From NCBI GenBank assembly GCA_017428055.1, contig JAFRRN010000062.1:31183-95182 (forward strand): a stretch of DNA of 64,000 bases. Direction: 5' to 3'. The translations under genes and the position numbers were made by a program. The notes below the pieces were generated by a model. It was not told the DNA's origin. It was given only the letters and a program-made list of their open reading frames with translations, and did not search any database. Positions 43,805 to 53,118 of the stretch are shown here, in pieces. Origin of the DNA: Prevotella sp. Its GTDB lineage: Bacteria; Bacteroidota; Bacteroidia; Bacteroidales; Bacteroidaceae. Positions within the stretch are counted from its first letter, which is position 1. The number at the start of each line of letters is the position of its first letter.

Positions 43805-45550
43805 ATGAAAAGAAATCATATATTTAGAATGGCAAGGGTCATGACGGCAGCACTCACCGTGGGTGTCCTCACGTTGGCTTGTTCTGACTGGGATGACCAT
43901 TATGATGCAGATATCACCGCCACGGGTACAGCCTCGTCGAACCTATGGGAGAATATCTCGTCGAATGCGGAGTTGAGCCAGTTTACCGCCCTCTTGCAGA
44001 AGACGGGTTATGACAAAGTGCTTGCCGAGTCGCAGACTTACACGGTGTGGGCACCGAAGGACAACACCTTCGATTACAATTATTACAACTCAATAAGCAC
44101 CGACAAGCTATTGAGGGAGTTTGTCCTAAACCATATCTCGCGTTACAACTATGCCGTTGCCGACGAGAAGACACCAACCATTTACATGCTCAACGAGAAG
44201 GCGATGAACTTCACCTCGGGACAGATTGGCGGGGTTAGCATCGCCAAGACCCTCGGTACGAGCAATGGCGTGTTGCAGATGTTGGACGGGAAGTTGCCCT
44301 TTTTGTACAATATCTATGAGTCTTTGGAGCCAGGTGACTTTGCCATCGACTCCATCAGCAATTACTATCATAGTTATGACATCAAGGTGTTGAACACGGC
44401 GAAGAGTGTACAGGGACCGGTTGTTGACGGACAGATTACGTATCTCGACTCTGTCTTTGACGAGTCGAACCGTCTCTATCCTCTCTACTATGCTTACATC
44501 AACCGCGAGGATAGCAACTACACGATGATTGTCCCCACCAATGAGGCATGGACGAAAGCCAAGGAGACCGTCAGCAAGTATTTTAATTATGTAGATAAGT
44601 TTACTTTCTTGGAGAATACAGGTACTGGAACTTATAGGAAAGAAACACCTGTGGAGATAGATGCAACCTACTTACGTGACTCCATGATTAATTATATGGT
44701 AATGAAAGACCTGTTCTACAACAACAACCTCTATGACAATGAGGCTCTCAACACATTGCAGACAGGGCAAACATTGCGTGTAGACTCTCTCGTGGGTACC
44801 AGTTATGCCCTCTCAGGACGGTCAACGGTGTATAGTGAAGATGCAGCTAATTTGTTCGAAGGAGCTGTAAGGGTTGACAAGAGTAATGGTGCCATCTTCG
44901 TAACCGATAGCTTGCGTATGCGTACATGGACTTCATGGAATCCACCTATCAAGGTGGAAGGGGAGAATACCAGCTATATGCAGTCACAAAATGTGTTTAA
45001 TAGTACGGCAACGGCAACATACGTGACGACTGGAACACAGAACCCTGCCGTCAAAGGTAAACTCTCTGGCAACGGGTATATGTTGGTGACACCAAATACT
45101 ACTTCCACCAACCCTGATATATATATTTATATCCCCCATGTGCGTTCTGCCGTATATAATATCTATTGTGTAATTGTTCCAGAGCATATAACTAATACCT
45201 ATTTGTCTGAAGATGAGGTAAAGAAGAACCGCATAAAAGCGAGGATAGGGTATAATGAAACTTCGGGCTCCATTAAAGATTATGCAATGGCAGGATTTGT
45301 AGAAAATGATCCCACCAAGATAGACACGGTCTTTGTCGGTGAGTTTGAATTCCCTATTGCTTACGAGGGTACGGGAGAGTATTATCCATACATCCGTTTG
45401 CAAAGCCAAGTGAGCAGTTCACTTACTAATACCCATACAAGAACGATACGTCTTGACTGCTTGTTGCTCATCCCAAAGGAGTTGGACGAATATCGGAAGG
45501 CACATCCCGATTACAAGTATTATGAAGGAAGCGGTTACTCTTACTATTAA
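43805..45550 (+). CDS. Fasciclin (FAS1) domain lipoprotein, third of three
   Basis: A 581-residue lipoprotein (lipobox TLAC). The N-terminal FAS1 domain (about residues 40-210) shows ELSQFTALLQKTGYDKVL, YTVWAPKDNTF and NGVLQMLDGKLPF. A second domain near 215-360 contains MIVPTNEAW. The last 200 residues are a beta-rich module (NPDIYIYIPHVRSAVYNIYC) comparable in position to the jelly-roll of the preceding protein. The 3' part of the gene (about 44.6-45.4 kb) is more AT-rich than the rest of the operon. It lies 18 bp after the second fasciclin gene and 27 bp before the second SusC. Confidence 0.84.
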   Translation: MKRNHIFRMARVMTAALTVGVLTLACSDWDDHYDADITATGTASSNLWENISSNAELSQFTALLQKTGYDKVLAESQTYTVWAPKDNTFDYNYYNSISTDKLLREFVLNHISRYNYAVADEKTPTIYMLNEKAMNFTSGQIGGVSIAKTLGTSNGVLQMLDGKLPFLYNIYESLEPGDFAIDSISNYYHSYDIKVLNTAKSVQGPVVDGQITYLDSVFDESNRLYPLYYAYINREDSNYTMIVPTNEAWTKAKETVSKYFNYVDKFTFLENTGTGTYRKETPVEIDATYLRDSMINYMVMKDLFYNNNLYDNEALNTLQTGQTLRVDSLVGTSYALSGRSTVYSEDAANLFEGAVRVDKSNGAIFVTDSLRMRTWTSWNPPIKVEGENTSYMQSQNVFNSTATATYVTTGTQNPAVKGKLSGNGYMLVTPNTTSTNPDIYIYIPHVRSAVYNIYCVIVPEHITNTYLSEDEVKKNRIKARIGYNETSGSIKDYAMAGFVENDPTKIDTVFVGEFEFPIAYEGTGEYYPYIRLQSQVSSSLTNTHTRTIRLDCLLLIPKELDEYRKAHPDYKYYEGSGYSYY

Positions 45551-45577
45551 TTTGTATCACTCTAAATACAGACTCAA

Positions 45578-48500
45578 ATGAAAAGACTATATATTCTTTC
45601 GATTAGTACCCTTCTGGTGCTCGGGCTTTGCCAACCGATGTTGGCACAAGACGACGATGATGTTGTCTATGCCGATGGGGCAGTGACAACAACTACCGTC
45701 AAGAAGAAGGCACCCGCCAAGAGGCCACAATATCCCACCATGGATGTGAAAGGTGTCGTCATTGACGCTGTGACCAAGACGCCGCTCGCCGGTATCCAGA
45801 TCCAGACGCTCAATGACCGCAACTATGCCGCCATGACCAATGAGAAGGGCGAGTTTACCATTGCGGTACCCACATTCGCCACATCCCTCTATGTCCATGC
45901 CCCCCGCTACATGAGCCAGCAGGTGGGGATAGGCAAGGGCGACCGTCCCTTGACCATCACGATGATAGCCGATAAGTTCAAGTCGATGTACGAAGATGGT
46001 ACCGACATCACTGCATCGTCTAAGGCCACCCTCTCCACCACCATGGCACAAAGTGTGGAAACGGAGATAGAGAACAACCTCGGTGCCGATGTAAGGACTG
46101 TTACCCGCTCGGGCGGTCCTGGCTATGGAGGCATCATGTTTATCCGTGGCTTGAACTCGTTGAATGCCAATGCGCAGCCGTTGGTGGTCATCGATGGCGT
46201 CATCCACGACATGCAGGAGATGCGCAATACGCTTCATATTGGCGACTATACCAACCTGTTGCTCAACATCAACCCCGATGACATCGAGCAAGTGCAGATT
46301 CTCAAGAATGCCACCTCCATCTATGGGGCCAAGGGTGCCAATGGCGTGGTGATGATTACCACCAAGCGTGGTCATAGCATGGCGACGCGCATCAACGCCA
46401 ACGTGGGTGTTGGCGTGGTGCTGAAAGGCAAGTTGCCCGAAGTGATGAATGCCTCCCAATATCGCCTGTATGCCTCTGAGATGCTGGGAAGCTATCCTGA
46501 AATCAACAACTTCACGGGAACGCTTAAATTCTTGGTCGACGACCAGTCGAAGTATTACTACAACCAGTTCCACAATGAGACTGATTGGAGTAAGGAAGTA
46601 TATCGCACCGCACTGACCCAGAATTACAACATCAATGTGCAGGGTGGTGACGACGTGGGTATGTACAACCTTTCCCTCGGCTACACCGATGGGCAGAGCA
46701 CGGCAAAGGATAACGGCTTTAACCGCTTGAATGTGCGGTTCAACACCGACATCAATGTCATCAGCAAGTTGAATACCCGTTTCGACATGTCGTACACGAA
46801 GATCAACCGCAACGTGTTCGACAATGGCGCACCCGAAGACTTTGGGGCAGGGACGGTGACATCCCCCACTTTTCTGGCATTGATCAAGTCGCCGTTCCTC
46901 AATCCATATACCTATAATAATGTGACGAGGCAGTTGTCTTCCACCCTCTATGATGCCGATGACTTCCTTACCGACCTTGACCAAGACCTCTCCTTGGCGA
47001 ACCCCACTGCCCTCTTGGCGAATGGAAATGCCATTAACAAGAACCGCGTGGAGACCACCAACTTCAATGCCGTGATAGCACCGTCGTTCCAGTTTAACAA
47101 GGCGTTGAAGCTGTCGGAGACGTTCAGCTACACCCTCGACCGCATATCGCAGCGTTACTACCGTCCCAAGAACGGTGTGCCATCGTTCCTCGTGGAAGGC
47201 ATCGGGCGTGTGCAGAGTGCCGCTTGGTCAATGTTTGCCAAGGAGACGAGCGTGATGAGCGACACCCGTTTGCAATTCACCAAGCAGTTCGCCTCTCATT
47301 TCCTCGATGTATATGGTGGCTTCCGCTATCTGTCGTTTAACTATGATGACAACGAGCCGAAGGGTGAATATGCCATCGGTGGTGGTAACGACAAGCAGCC
47401 AAACATCTCCACGTCCATGGATTACAAGTCTGTAACAGGTACCAACGATGTCTGGAAGAGCATGTCATGGTATGCCAATGTGGACTATAATTACCGTAAC
47501 CGCTATTTCCTCCAGCTCTCGGCTGCCATGGAAAGCAGTAGCCGCTTTGGCGAAAACTCCAGTGGCCTTGACCTGTTGGGCGTGAAATGGGGCTTGTTCC
47601 CCAGCGTGCAAGTTGGTTGGGCACTCACCAATGAGGCTTGGTTCCCCAAGACAGATGCCATCAATTACCTTTTGTTGAAAGCCGGGTATGACATCACGGG
47701 CAATGATGACATCAGCAACTATGCCGCTCGAACGTCGTTTGGCGTCATGAAATTCCTGTACGGAGGGTCGGGGTCCGGTTCGACCGCAGCCCAGTTAAAC
47801 AACATCGGAAACGACGAGATTACCTACGAGAAGACGGGCAAGTTCAATATCGGCTTGAAGTCGTATTGGCTCAAAAACCGCTTGGGTGTGAACTTCGATT
47901 ACTATCTGAGCCATACATCCAACCTCCTTACGTTGAAGAGCTTTGACAATCCTGTTGCCGGCATCAACAACTACTGGAGCAATGGCGGCTCACTCAACAA
48001 TACGGGCTTTGAGTTGACAGTCACAGGAAAACCTGTTGTCAGCAAGGATTTCAACGTGGAGATTGGTGCCAGCATGGGACACTATGTGAACAAAGTGAAG
48101 ACCCTGCCCAATGACGACCATATCTACGTCAAAGGCAACAATCAAGCACAGGGCTTTACCTCCTCCGTCTATGGCACGGACAACGTGGCAACCATCATCG
48201 GCGAGGCCGTGGGTAGCTTCTATGGCTACAAGGTGGTGAAGGATGCCACAAGCCCCGAGGGCGTGTTCACATCATCAGCAGCCGCCGCACAGGCCAACCT
48301 TTACCTTGTGGATGCCACAGGTAAGGCACAATACTTCAAGGCGGGCGACATGCACTTTGCCGACCTCAACGGCGATGGCATCATCGGAGAGGAAGATAAG
48401 ACCATCATTGGTAACCCCAACCCCGACATCTATGGCAACATCTTCGCCAACGTCAACTGGAAGAACTTCACACTTGCCCTTGGTTTCAACTATTCTTTGG

Positions 48501-48910
48501 GTAACGATGTGTTCAACTACCAGCGTAGCGTGTTGGAGGGTGGCAAGAACTTCTACAACCAAACCGTTGCCGTGGTGAACCGCTGGCGTTATGAGGGACA
48601 GGTCACAGCCATTCCACAAATCAGCTACGACGATGCCATGGGCAATAGCCGCTTCAGCGACCGATGGATTGAGGATGGCAGTTACCTACGTCTCAAGACG
48701 CTCCGCCTCTCCTACAAGGTGCCAGTGAGCCTGTCTTGGTTGCAGGGACTCTCCGTATGGGCAGAGGCTACCAACCTCTTCACCATCTCCCATTACCTCG
48801 GCAGCGACCCAGAGTTCTCTGTTTCCAACTCCGTGCTCTATCAGGGCATCGATGCCGGCAATGTGGCACAGAGCCGCGCTTTCGCATTTGGATTGAAGAT
48901 TAATCTTTAA
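45578..48910 (+). CDS. SusC/RagA-family TonB-dependent outer-membrane transporter, second copy
   Basis: An 1110-residue protein with a signal peptide ending PMLAQ and an unusual acidic then Lys/Pro-rich linker (DDDDVV to KKKAPAKRPQ). A carboxypeptidase-regulatory-like domain (about residues 50-125) precedes the plug, which carries SusC-type motifs (IMFIRGLNSLNANAQPLVVI, KNATSIYGAKGANGVVMITT). The TonB box region is not obvious. The barrel ends RAFAFGLKINL. It is clearly diverged from the first SusC, so it is not a recent duplicate and may take a different ligand from the same source. It pairs with the SusD gene 13 bp downstream. Confidence 0.95.
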   Translation: MKRLYILSISTLLVLGLCQPMLAQDDDDVVYADGAVTTTTVKKKAPAKRPQYPTMDVKGVVIDAVTKTPLAGIQIQTLNDRNYAAMTNEKGEFTIAVPTFATSLYVHAPRYMSQQVGIGKGDRPLTITMIADKFKSMYEDGTDITASSKATLSTTMAQSVETEIENNLGADVRTVTRSGGPGYGGIMFIRGLNSLNANAQPLVVIDGVIHDMQEMRNTLHIGDYTNLLLNINPDDIEQVQILKNATSIYGAKGANGVVMITTKRGHSMATRINANVGVGVVLKGKLPEVMNASQYRLYASEMLGSYPEINNFTGTLKFLVDDQSKYYYNQFHNETDWSKEVYRTALTQNYNINVQGGDDVGMYNLSLGYTDGQSTAKDNGFNRLNVRFNTDINVISKLNTRFDMSYTKINRNVFDNGAPEDFGAGTVTSPTFLALIKSPFLNPYTYNNVTRQLSSTLYDADDFLTDLDQDLSLANPTALLANGNAINKNRVETTNFNAVIAPSFQFNKALKLSETFSYTLDRISQRYYRPKNGVPSFLVEGIGRVQSAAWSMFAKETSVMSDTRLQFTKQFASHFLDVYGGFRYLSFNYDDNEPKGEYAIGGGNDKQPNISTSMDYKSVTGTNDVWKSMSWYANVDYNYRNRYFLQLSAAMESSSRFGENSSGLDLLGVKWGLFPSVQVGWALTNEAWFPKTDAINYLLLKAGYDITGNDDISNYAARTSFGVMKFLYGGSGSGSTAAQLNNIGNDEITYEKTGKFNIGLKSYWLKNRLGVNFDYYLSHTSNLLTLKSFDNPVAGINNYWSNGGSLNNTGFELTVTGKPVVSKDFNVEIGASMGHYVNKVKTLPNDDHIYVKGNNQAQGFTSSVYGTDNVATIIGEAVGSFYGYKVVKDATSPEGVFTSSAAAAQANLYLVDATGKAQYFKAGDMHFADLNGDGIIGEEDKTIIGNPNPDIYGNIFANVNWKNFTLALGFNYSLGNDVFNYQRSVLEGGKNFYNQTVAVVNRWRYEGQVTAIPQISYDDAMGNSRFSDRWIEDGSYLRLKTLRLSYKVPVSLSWLQGLSVWAEATNLFTISHYLGSDPEFSVSNSVLYQGIDAGNVAQSRAFAFGLKINL

Positions 48911-48923
48911 AATATTGACACTC

Positions 48924-50732
48924 ATGAAACAGAAATATTTTTTCATTGTAGCATTATTCGCCATGGTTTTAGGGGTGACAACATCCTGCGATGACATGCT
49001 CGAAACAGAGTCTGACCGTCAGATCTTCGACCCAGCACTCGACCAGAAGACAGACTCCATGTTCTTCACCCTCGGCATCCTCAAAGGAGTTCAGCAAGCC
49101 ATCGACCAGTATGTCTTGGTCAATGAGATGCGTGGAGACCTCACGGCAACCAATACCTACACGGAAACCGACTTGCAGGAGCTTGCCAACTTCTCCGCCA
49201 AGGTGACCAACAAGTATGATTCCGCCTACATCTACTATCGCATCATCAACAACTGCAACTACTTCATCGCACATCGAGACACGTCGTTGCGCACGGGTAG
49301 CCGCAATGTGAGTATGCCCGAGTATGTGCAGGCGCATTCCATCCGTGCATGGGCTTACATGCAGTTGGCGAAGACTTACGGCTCCGTGCCGTTCTATACA
49401 GAGCCAGTGACGAACATCTCCGAAGCCAATGCCGTGCGCGAGCATAAGGACTTGGTGGGCATCCGCGATGCCTTGGTGGCAGACATGGAGAAATACAGTG
49501 GATATGGTGTGCCGACATACGGTTCCATCTCTGCGGGTTCCACCAATTCGGGTTCTTCCAAGACGGTAACGTCATCCAAGATGATGTTCCCCATCGACGT
49601 GGTATTGGGCGACCTCTACCTTGAGACGGGCGAATATGAGAAAGCCGCCAAGCATTACTTCAGCTACCTCGTGGCACAGCGTCGCAGGGCTTACGAGTTC
49701 TTCCTAACGCCTTATACAAACACATCGTCGCGGCAGATGCAAAACCTACCTAACGACATGCCACGTAGCTTCAGCGGCGATGGCTTCTGGGAGGACATCT
49801 TTACCAGCACATCGGACATCGTGACATATGTACCAATGGCGGTCAACCGCCTGAGGGGTACGGTGACAGACCTGCCACGCCTCTTCGGCTATGACTATTA
49901 TTCCACCGAGGCATCGTCATCAAGGTCTACCGTCATGTATCTGTTGGAACGCCAAATCGACGGCTCTGAGCCATACAACAACTTGGCAAGCGCACAGACC
50001 TATTTCTATGTGCCAACCTCTGCCACTACCGACAACATCGTCAAGACGACGGATGCCGTTGGGGACTTGCGGCGACTGGCTACATTCCAATATGTCACCA
50101 AGAACGACTCATCGTTCAATGTGATGGTGAAATACAATAATGCCAACATTCCCGTCTGCCGTTATACCACGGTTTACTTACGCTTGGCAGAGGCCATCAA
50201 CCGCATGGGCTATCCCGATGCCGCCTTTGCTATTTTGAAGGATGGCATCAACCGCGACCTGTCTACTGATACCACTTACATCAAGGCAGAGACCCAGCAG
50301 ATGCTTCGTACCACAATCCCGTTCTTCTCCACGGAGAACATCGAGATCTTTGCCGATAACGTGGGCATCCACTCTTACGGTAGCGGCCATACACAGGGAA
50401 CGTTCACGCCGTACCAAATGGACACCATCGTGGGAATGAAGATCAAGGAGTTGCAAACGTTGTATGGCATCACTCCCTTGTACACCAAGGCTGATACTAT
50501 CAACGCTGTGGAAGACTTGATTTGCGACGAGTATGCGTTGGAGTTGGCATTTGAGGGTTATCGCTTCGGCGACCTTTGCCGTTTGGCTCGCCATAAAAAT
50601 AACCCTGGCGCATTCGACCCCAACTATGGTGCAAACTTCGGTGGTACATGGTTAAGTCGTAAGCTGGCATTCAAGCATCCTGTGGTTGACTTGAGCCAGG
50701 AGGCCAATTGGTATCTTCCCTTCAGCAAGTAA
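48924..50732 (+). CDS. SusD/RagB-family surface nutrient-binding lipoprotein, second copy
   Basis: A 602-residue lipoprotein (lipobox TTSC, then DDMLETESD). It shows SusD-type helices (VQAHSIRAWAYMQLAKTYGS) and the C-terminal signature DEYALELAFEGYRFGDLCRL near residue 545. It should cap the second SusC. The start at 48924 (MKQKYFFIVALFA) is preferred over an ATG three codons upstream. It is the last gene of the operon and is followed by a strong terminator. Confidence 0.95.
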   Translation: MKQKYFFIVALFAMVLGVTTSCDDMLETESDRQIFDPALDQKTDSMFFTLGILKGVQQAIDQYVLVNEMRGDLTATNTYTETDLQELANFSAKVTNKYDSAYIYYRIINNCNYFIAHRDTSLRTGSRNVSMPEYVQAHSIRAWAYMQLAKTYGSVPFYTEPVTNISEANAVREHKDLVGIRDALVADMEKYSGYGVPTYGSISAGSTNSGSSKTVTSSKMMFPIDVVLGDLYLETGEYEKAAKHYFSYLVAQRRRAYEFFLTPYTNTSSRQMQNLPNDMPRSFSGDGFWEDIFTSTSDIVTYVPMAVNRLRGTVTDLPRLFGYDYYSTEASSSRSTVMYLLERQIDGSEPYNNLASAQTYFYVPTSATTDNIVKTTDAVGDLRRLATFQYVTKNDSSFNVMVKYNNANIPVCRYTTVYLRLAEAINRMGYPDAAFAILKDGINRDLSTDTTYIKAETQQMLRTTIPFFSTENIEIFADNVGIHSYGSGHTQGTFTPYQMDTIVGMKIKELQTLYGITPLYTKADTINAVEDLICDEYALELAFEGYRFGDLCRLARHKNNPGAFDPNYGANFGGTWLSRKLAFKHPVVDLSQEANWYLPFSK

Positions 50733-50756
50733 AGGGTATTGACTCAAGTGAAATGA

Positions 50757-50801
50757 AGTATCGTCTGACAGAAGGATTCCCCTGTCAGACGATACTTTTT
50801 T
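50757..50801 (+). terminator. Intrinsic terminator of the fasciclin-SusCD operon
   Basis: Perfect 15-base arms (50757-50771 and 50782-50796) enclose a 10-base loop and are followed by a T-run. It is one of the strongest terminators in the window and marks the end of a 17-kb transcription unit. Confidence 0.9.
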
Positions 50802-50851
50802 AATTATTTGTATCCGATAAAAATGCCGATGGCATTATATATAGGGTAGCC

Positions 50852-50889
50852 AGCCATACAGCCATGCCGATAGGTATGGCTGTATGGCT
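50852..50889 (-). terminator. Hairpin after the helix-hairpin-helix protein gene
   Basis: Perfect 14-base arms (50852-50865 and 50876-50889) around a 10-base loop lie about 60 bp past the stop codon of the minus-strand gene at 50952-52997. The T-run is weak, so termination is a likely but unproven role. Confidence 0.5.
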
Positions 50890-50951
50890 TGGATAATGGT
50901 GCGGAAGGGATGCGTGCCTTTAGGTACGCGACACAAGGGAGTATATGTTTC

Positions 50952-52997
50952 TTAAAATTTCCATCGGCATTGTAGGTCGATATCCGCTTTCCAGTGATGG
51001 GCAATCGCTTGCAAGGCCGTGCCGATGGTGTCGCGGTCAAAATAGCGGGTATATCCCATTTTGGCAATCACCATCCAATGGGCATTGATGTCGTGTCGGA
51101 CGAGAAGGCTTCCATGGATGCCCTTTCCGTAAAACATCGTGGATGAGAAGGTGTAGAGCGGCGCCCGCTCATAGGCATAGATCCTGCTGTTGTAGTCATC
51201 GGTATGGAAATAACCCATGGCGGCATGTACTTGTATTTGTCTCCTTTGGTAAGACACTTGCTCACTCACCATCCACCCCATACTCTTGTTTTTATAATGC
51301 GTATATGCCACGTCACCGACGGTCTTAATCGTCCATGGCGACTCCGCAAAGCTTAGATAAACCCGCGCCTTGTGTTCTTTCTTGTAGATGAGAGCGGTCT
51401 TGTCGTCGTTGTCTTTCTCGCGCATCTTCAATCGGTATCGCGCAAAAGCCCTGAAAGACCCCCATCTATAGGTGGCGGAAACGCCATGGTCGAAGGAATG
51501 TGATGACGTGAAGGCTTGGTATTTCGCCCAAGGGAAATAGGCGATGTCGCTATAAGCACGTAGTTGGAACCGCCCATAGGGATGCCAGTCTGCCCCGATA
51601 TAGATGCCGCTCTCATTCTGTACGCTCCCTCCCTCGCTGAAACTGTTGCCGTGCAAGGCATGGTAACGGTAGGGATAGAATCGCTGGACGGCTTGGAGTG
51701 TCAACTTGGAAAAAGCTTTCCAACTTATCGTGTTGATGGTGGCGAGGGCATGGCTGTCTCCCGTTGCGGTCTCGCCCTTGAGAGAAAGGCGTTTCAAGGT
51801 AAAGCCGTAGTCGACGCTGGCATTCCAGAACCGCCTCCCCGCAGCGTCGTATTGCCGATACGCCTGGCTCGTCTTGGGTACAAGTTCCCGGTCAAACCAG
51901 TCGTATACGCCTGTCACACCCACATGGAAAGCCTTGTTTCGATAGCCTACATGCCCCCCAATCATCCCCTCCGCGGCATTGTGCTTCTTTCCCATTTCGC
52001 CTTTCGTGCGGTGGTAGCCCGTCTTGACGATGGTGGCGATGGTGGTGCTGTCGCTGTTGAGCGTGGCATCGATAGGTCGATAGGAGATGAATGCCGTAGC
52101 ATCTATGTGCGAGGACAGGCGCACCGTGGCAGCCGCCCCTTGTAGATACGAACTTTCTATTTGCGAGGAATGGGGGCGGATGAGGCTTGCCGAGCGCTTG
52201 ATGGTGGTCAGGGTGTTGTTCTTTCCCATGGTGAAAGCCCCGTTGATGACGAGGCCCATGCCCATGTTCATGCGGTATCTGCCAAGGGCGAGCGATTTCA
52301 CGCGTCCCCAATTCTTCACTTGTGCATAGAATGAATAGAAGTCATAGCCCCACTTGTTACGATTGGCAAAGAATGGCTCCCCCGCATCCTGCGCCCCGAT
52401 GAGCCCCACCTTGATGTTTTTGTCCCATTGCAGGGCAAACCTGAACGAATGTTTGTAGGGATAGCCCAGGTAGCCTTCGTGGTCTCCTGCGCGTCGGTAG
52501 AGTGGGAGGTGGGCATTCATGATTAGTTCGGAAGTGAAAGGGGAATGAAAAGGACGATAGCCCATTGCCGCAAGTGAATCTTGGTAATGTCCCTTTAACT
52601 CTCCTTTAACTTCCCTTCCATTCCCTTTAACTCCCCTTAAAACATCCACTACGACAAACTGCATCAGCAATTGCCGCTCGGCATATCCCAACGACTCGAC
52701 CATGGCCAATTCCCCCACGCTCCTCATCGGGCCATAGCGGTAAAGGTATTCACAGATCTCCTCCACCTGCCCGTCTGTCAGGAATGGCAGTTGCTCCAAG
52801 TCCTCACGGGTGGCTTCGTTGAGGTCTATCGGATGTTCTGCCAACTCACTTAACAGCTCATACATATCGGCAAAGCCCTCTTCATCATCCTCGTCGAGAA
52901 AGCCCATCTCCGCCAATTCCTCTTCCCACGGGTGTGTCTCTTGCGCCCATGCCATGCCATGCCACAAACATAAAATGCCAATCAATGCCTTTTTCAT
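50952..52997 (-). CDS. Exported protein with helix-hairpin-helix start and outer-membrane beta-barrel-like body
   Basis: A 681-residue protein with a signal peptide (start MKKALIGILCLWHG, end AWAQ). After an acidic stretch, residues about 50-125 contain ComEA-like helix-hairpin-helix repeats (IDLNEATREDLEQLPFLTD and YGPMRSVGELAMVESLG). The rest alternates amphipathic strands rich in Tyr, Trp and Gly (LALGRYRMNMGMGLVINGAF, SFRAFARYRLKMREKD) and ends CRWKF with a terminal Phe, as in outer-membrane barrels. Homologues with this architecture are widespread in Bacteroidota but their function is unknown. The start at 52997 is chosen because the signal peptide begins there; an in-frame ATG 18 codons upstream is possible. 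Confidence 0.78.
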   Translation of the reverse strand: MKKALIGILCLWHGMAWAQETHPWEEELAEMGFLDEDDEEGFADMYELLSELAEHPIDLNEATREDLEQLPFLTDGQVEEICEYLYRYGPMRSVGELAMVESLGYAERQLLMQFVVVDVLRGVKGNGREVKGELKGHYQDSLAAMGYRPFHSPFTSELIMNAHLPLYRRAGDHEGYLGYPYKHSFRFALQWDKNIKVGLIGAQDAGEPFFANRNKWGYDFYSFYAQVKNWGRVKSLALGRYRMNMGMGLVINGAFTMGKNNTLTTIKRSASLIRPHSSQIESSYLQGAAATVRLSSHIDATAFISYRPIDATLNSDSTTIATIVKTGYHRTKGEMGKKHNAAEGMIGGHVGYRNKAFHVGVTGVYDWFDRELVPKTSQAYRQYDAAGRRFWNASVDYGFTLKRLSLKGETATGDSHALATINTISWKAFSKLTLQAVQRFYPYRYHALHGNSFSEGGSVQNESGIYIGADWHPYGRFQLRAYSDIAYFPWAKYQAFTSSHSFDHGVSATYRWGSFRAFARYRLKMREKDNDDKTALIYKKEHKARVYLSFAESPWTIKTVGDVAYTHYKNKSMGWMVSEQVSYQRRQIQVHAAMGYFHTDDYNSRIYAYERAPLYTFSSTMFYGKGIHGSLLVRHDINAHWMVIAKMGYTRYFDRDTIGTALQAIAHHWKADIDLQCRWKF

Positions 52998-53091
52998 AGT
53001 AGTGATACTGGTAACAAGTGCAAAATAAGGCAAAAAAATCCATTTCTCCAAAAAGAGTATTAAATAATTTCCCGTTATCCGAAATAATCCT

Positions 53092-53099
53092 TACTTTTG
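53092..53099 (+). promoter_or_regulatory. -7 promoter element of the DUF4294 gene
   Basis: TACTTTTG matches TAnnTTTG. Transcription would start near 53106, inside a run of ATGAAGA-type short repeats that precede the candidate start codons. Confidence 0.5.
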
Positions 53100-53118
53100 C
53101 AAAAATGAAGAATGAAGA

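Noticed and set aside
45587-46984. A 465-codon open frame opposite the second SusC gene
   Set aside because: The sense strand encodes an unmistakable SusC N-terminus. The antisense product is His/Gly/Val-rich without any family pattern.
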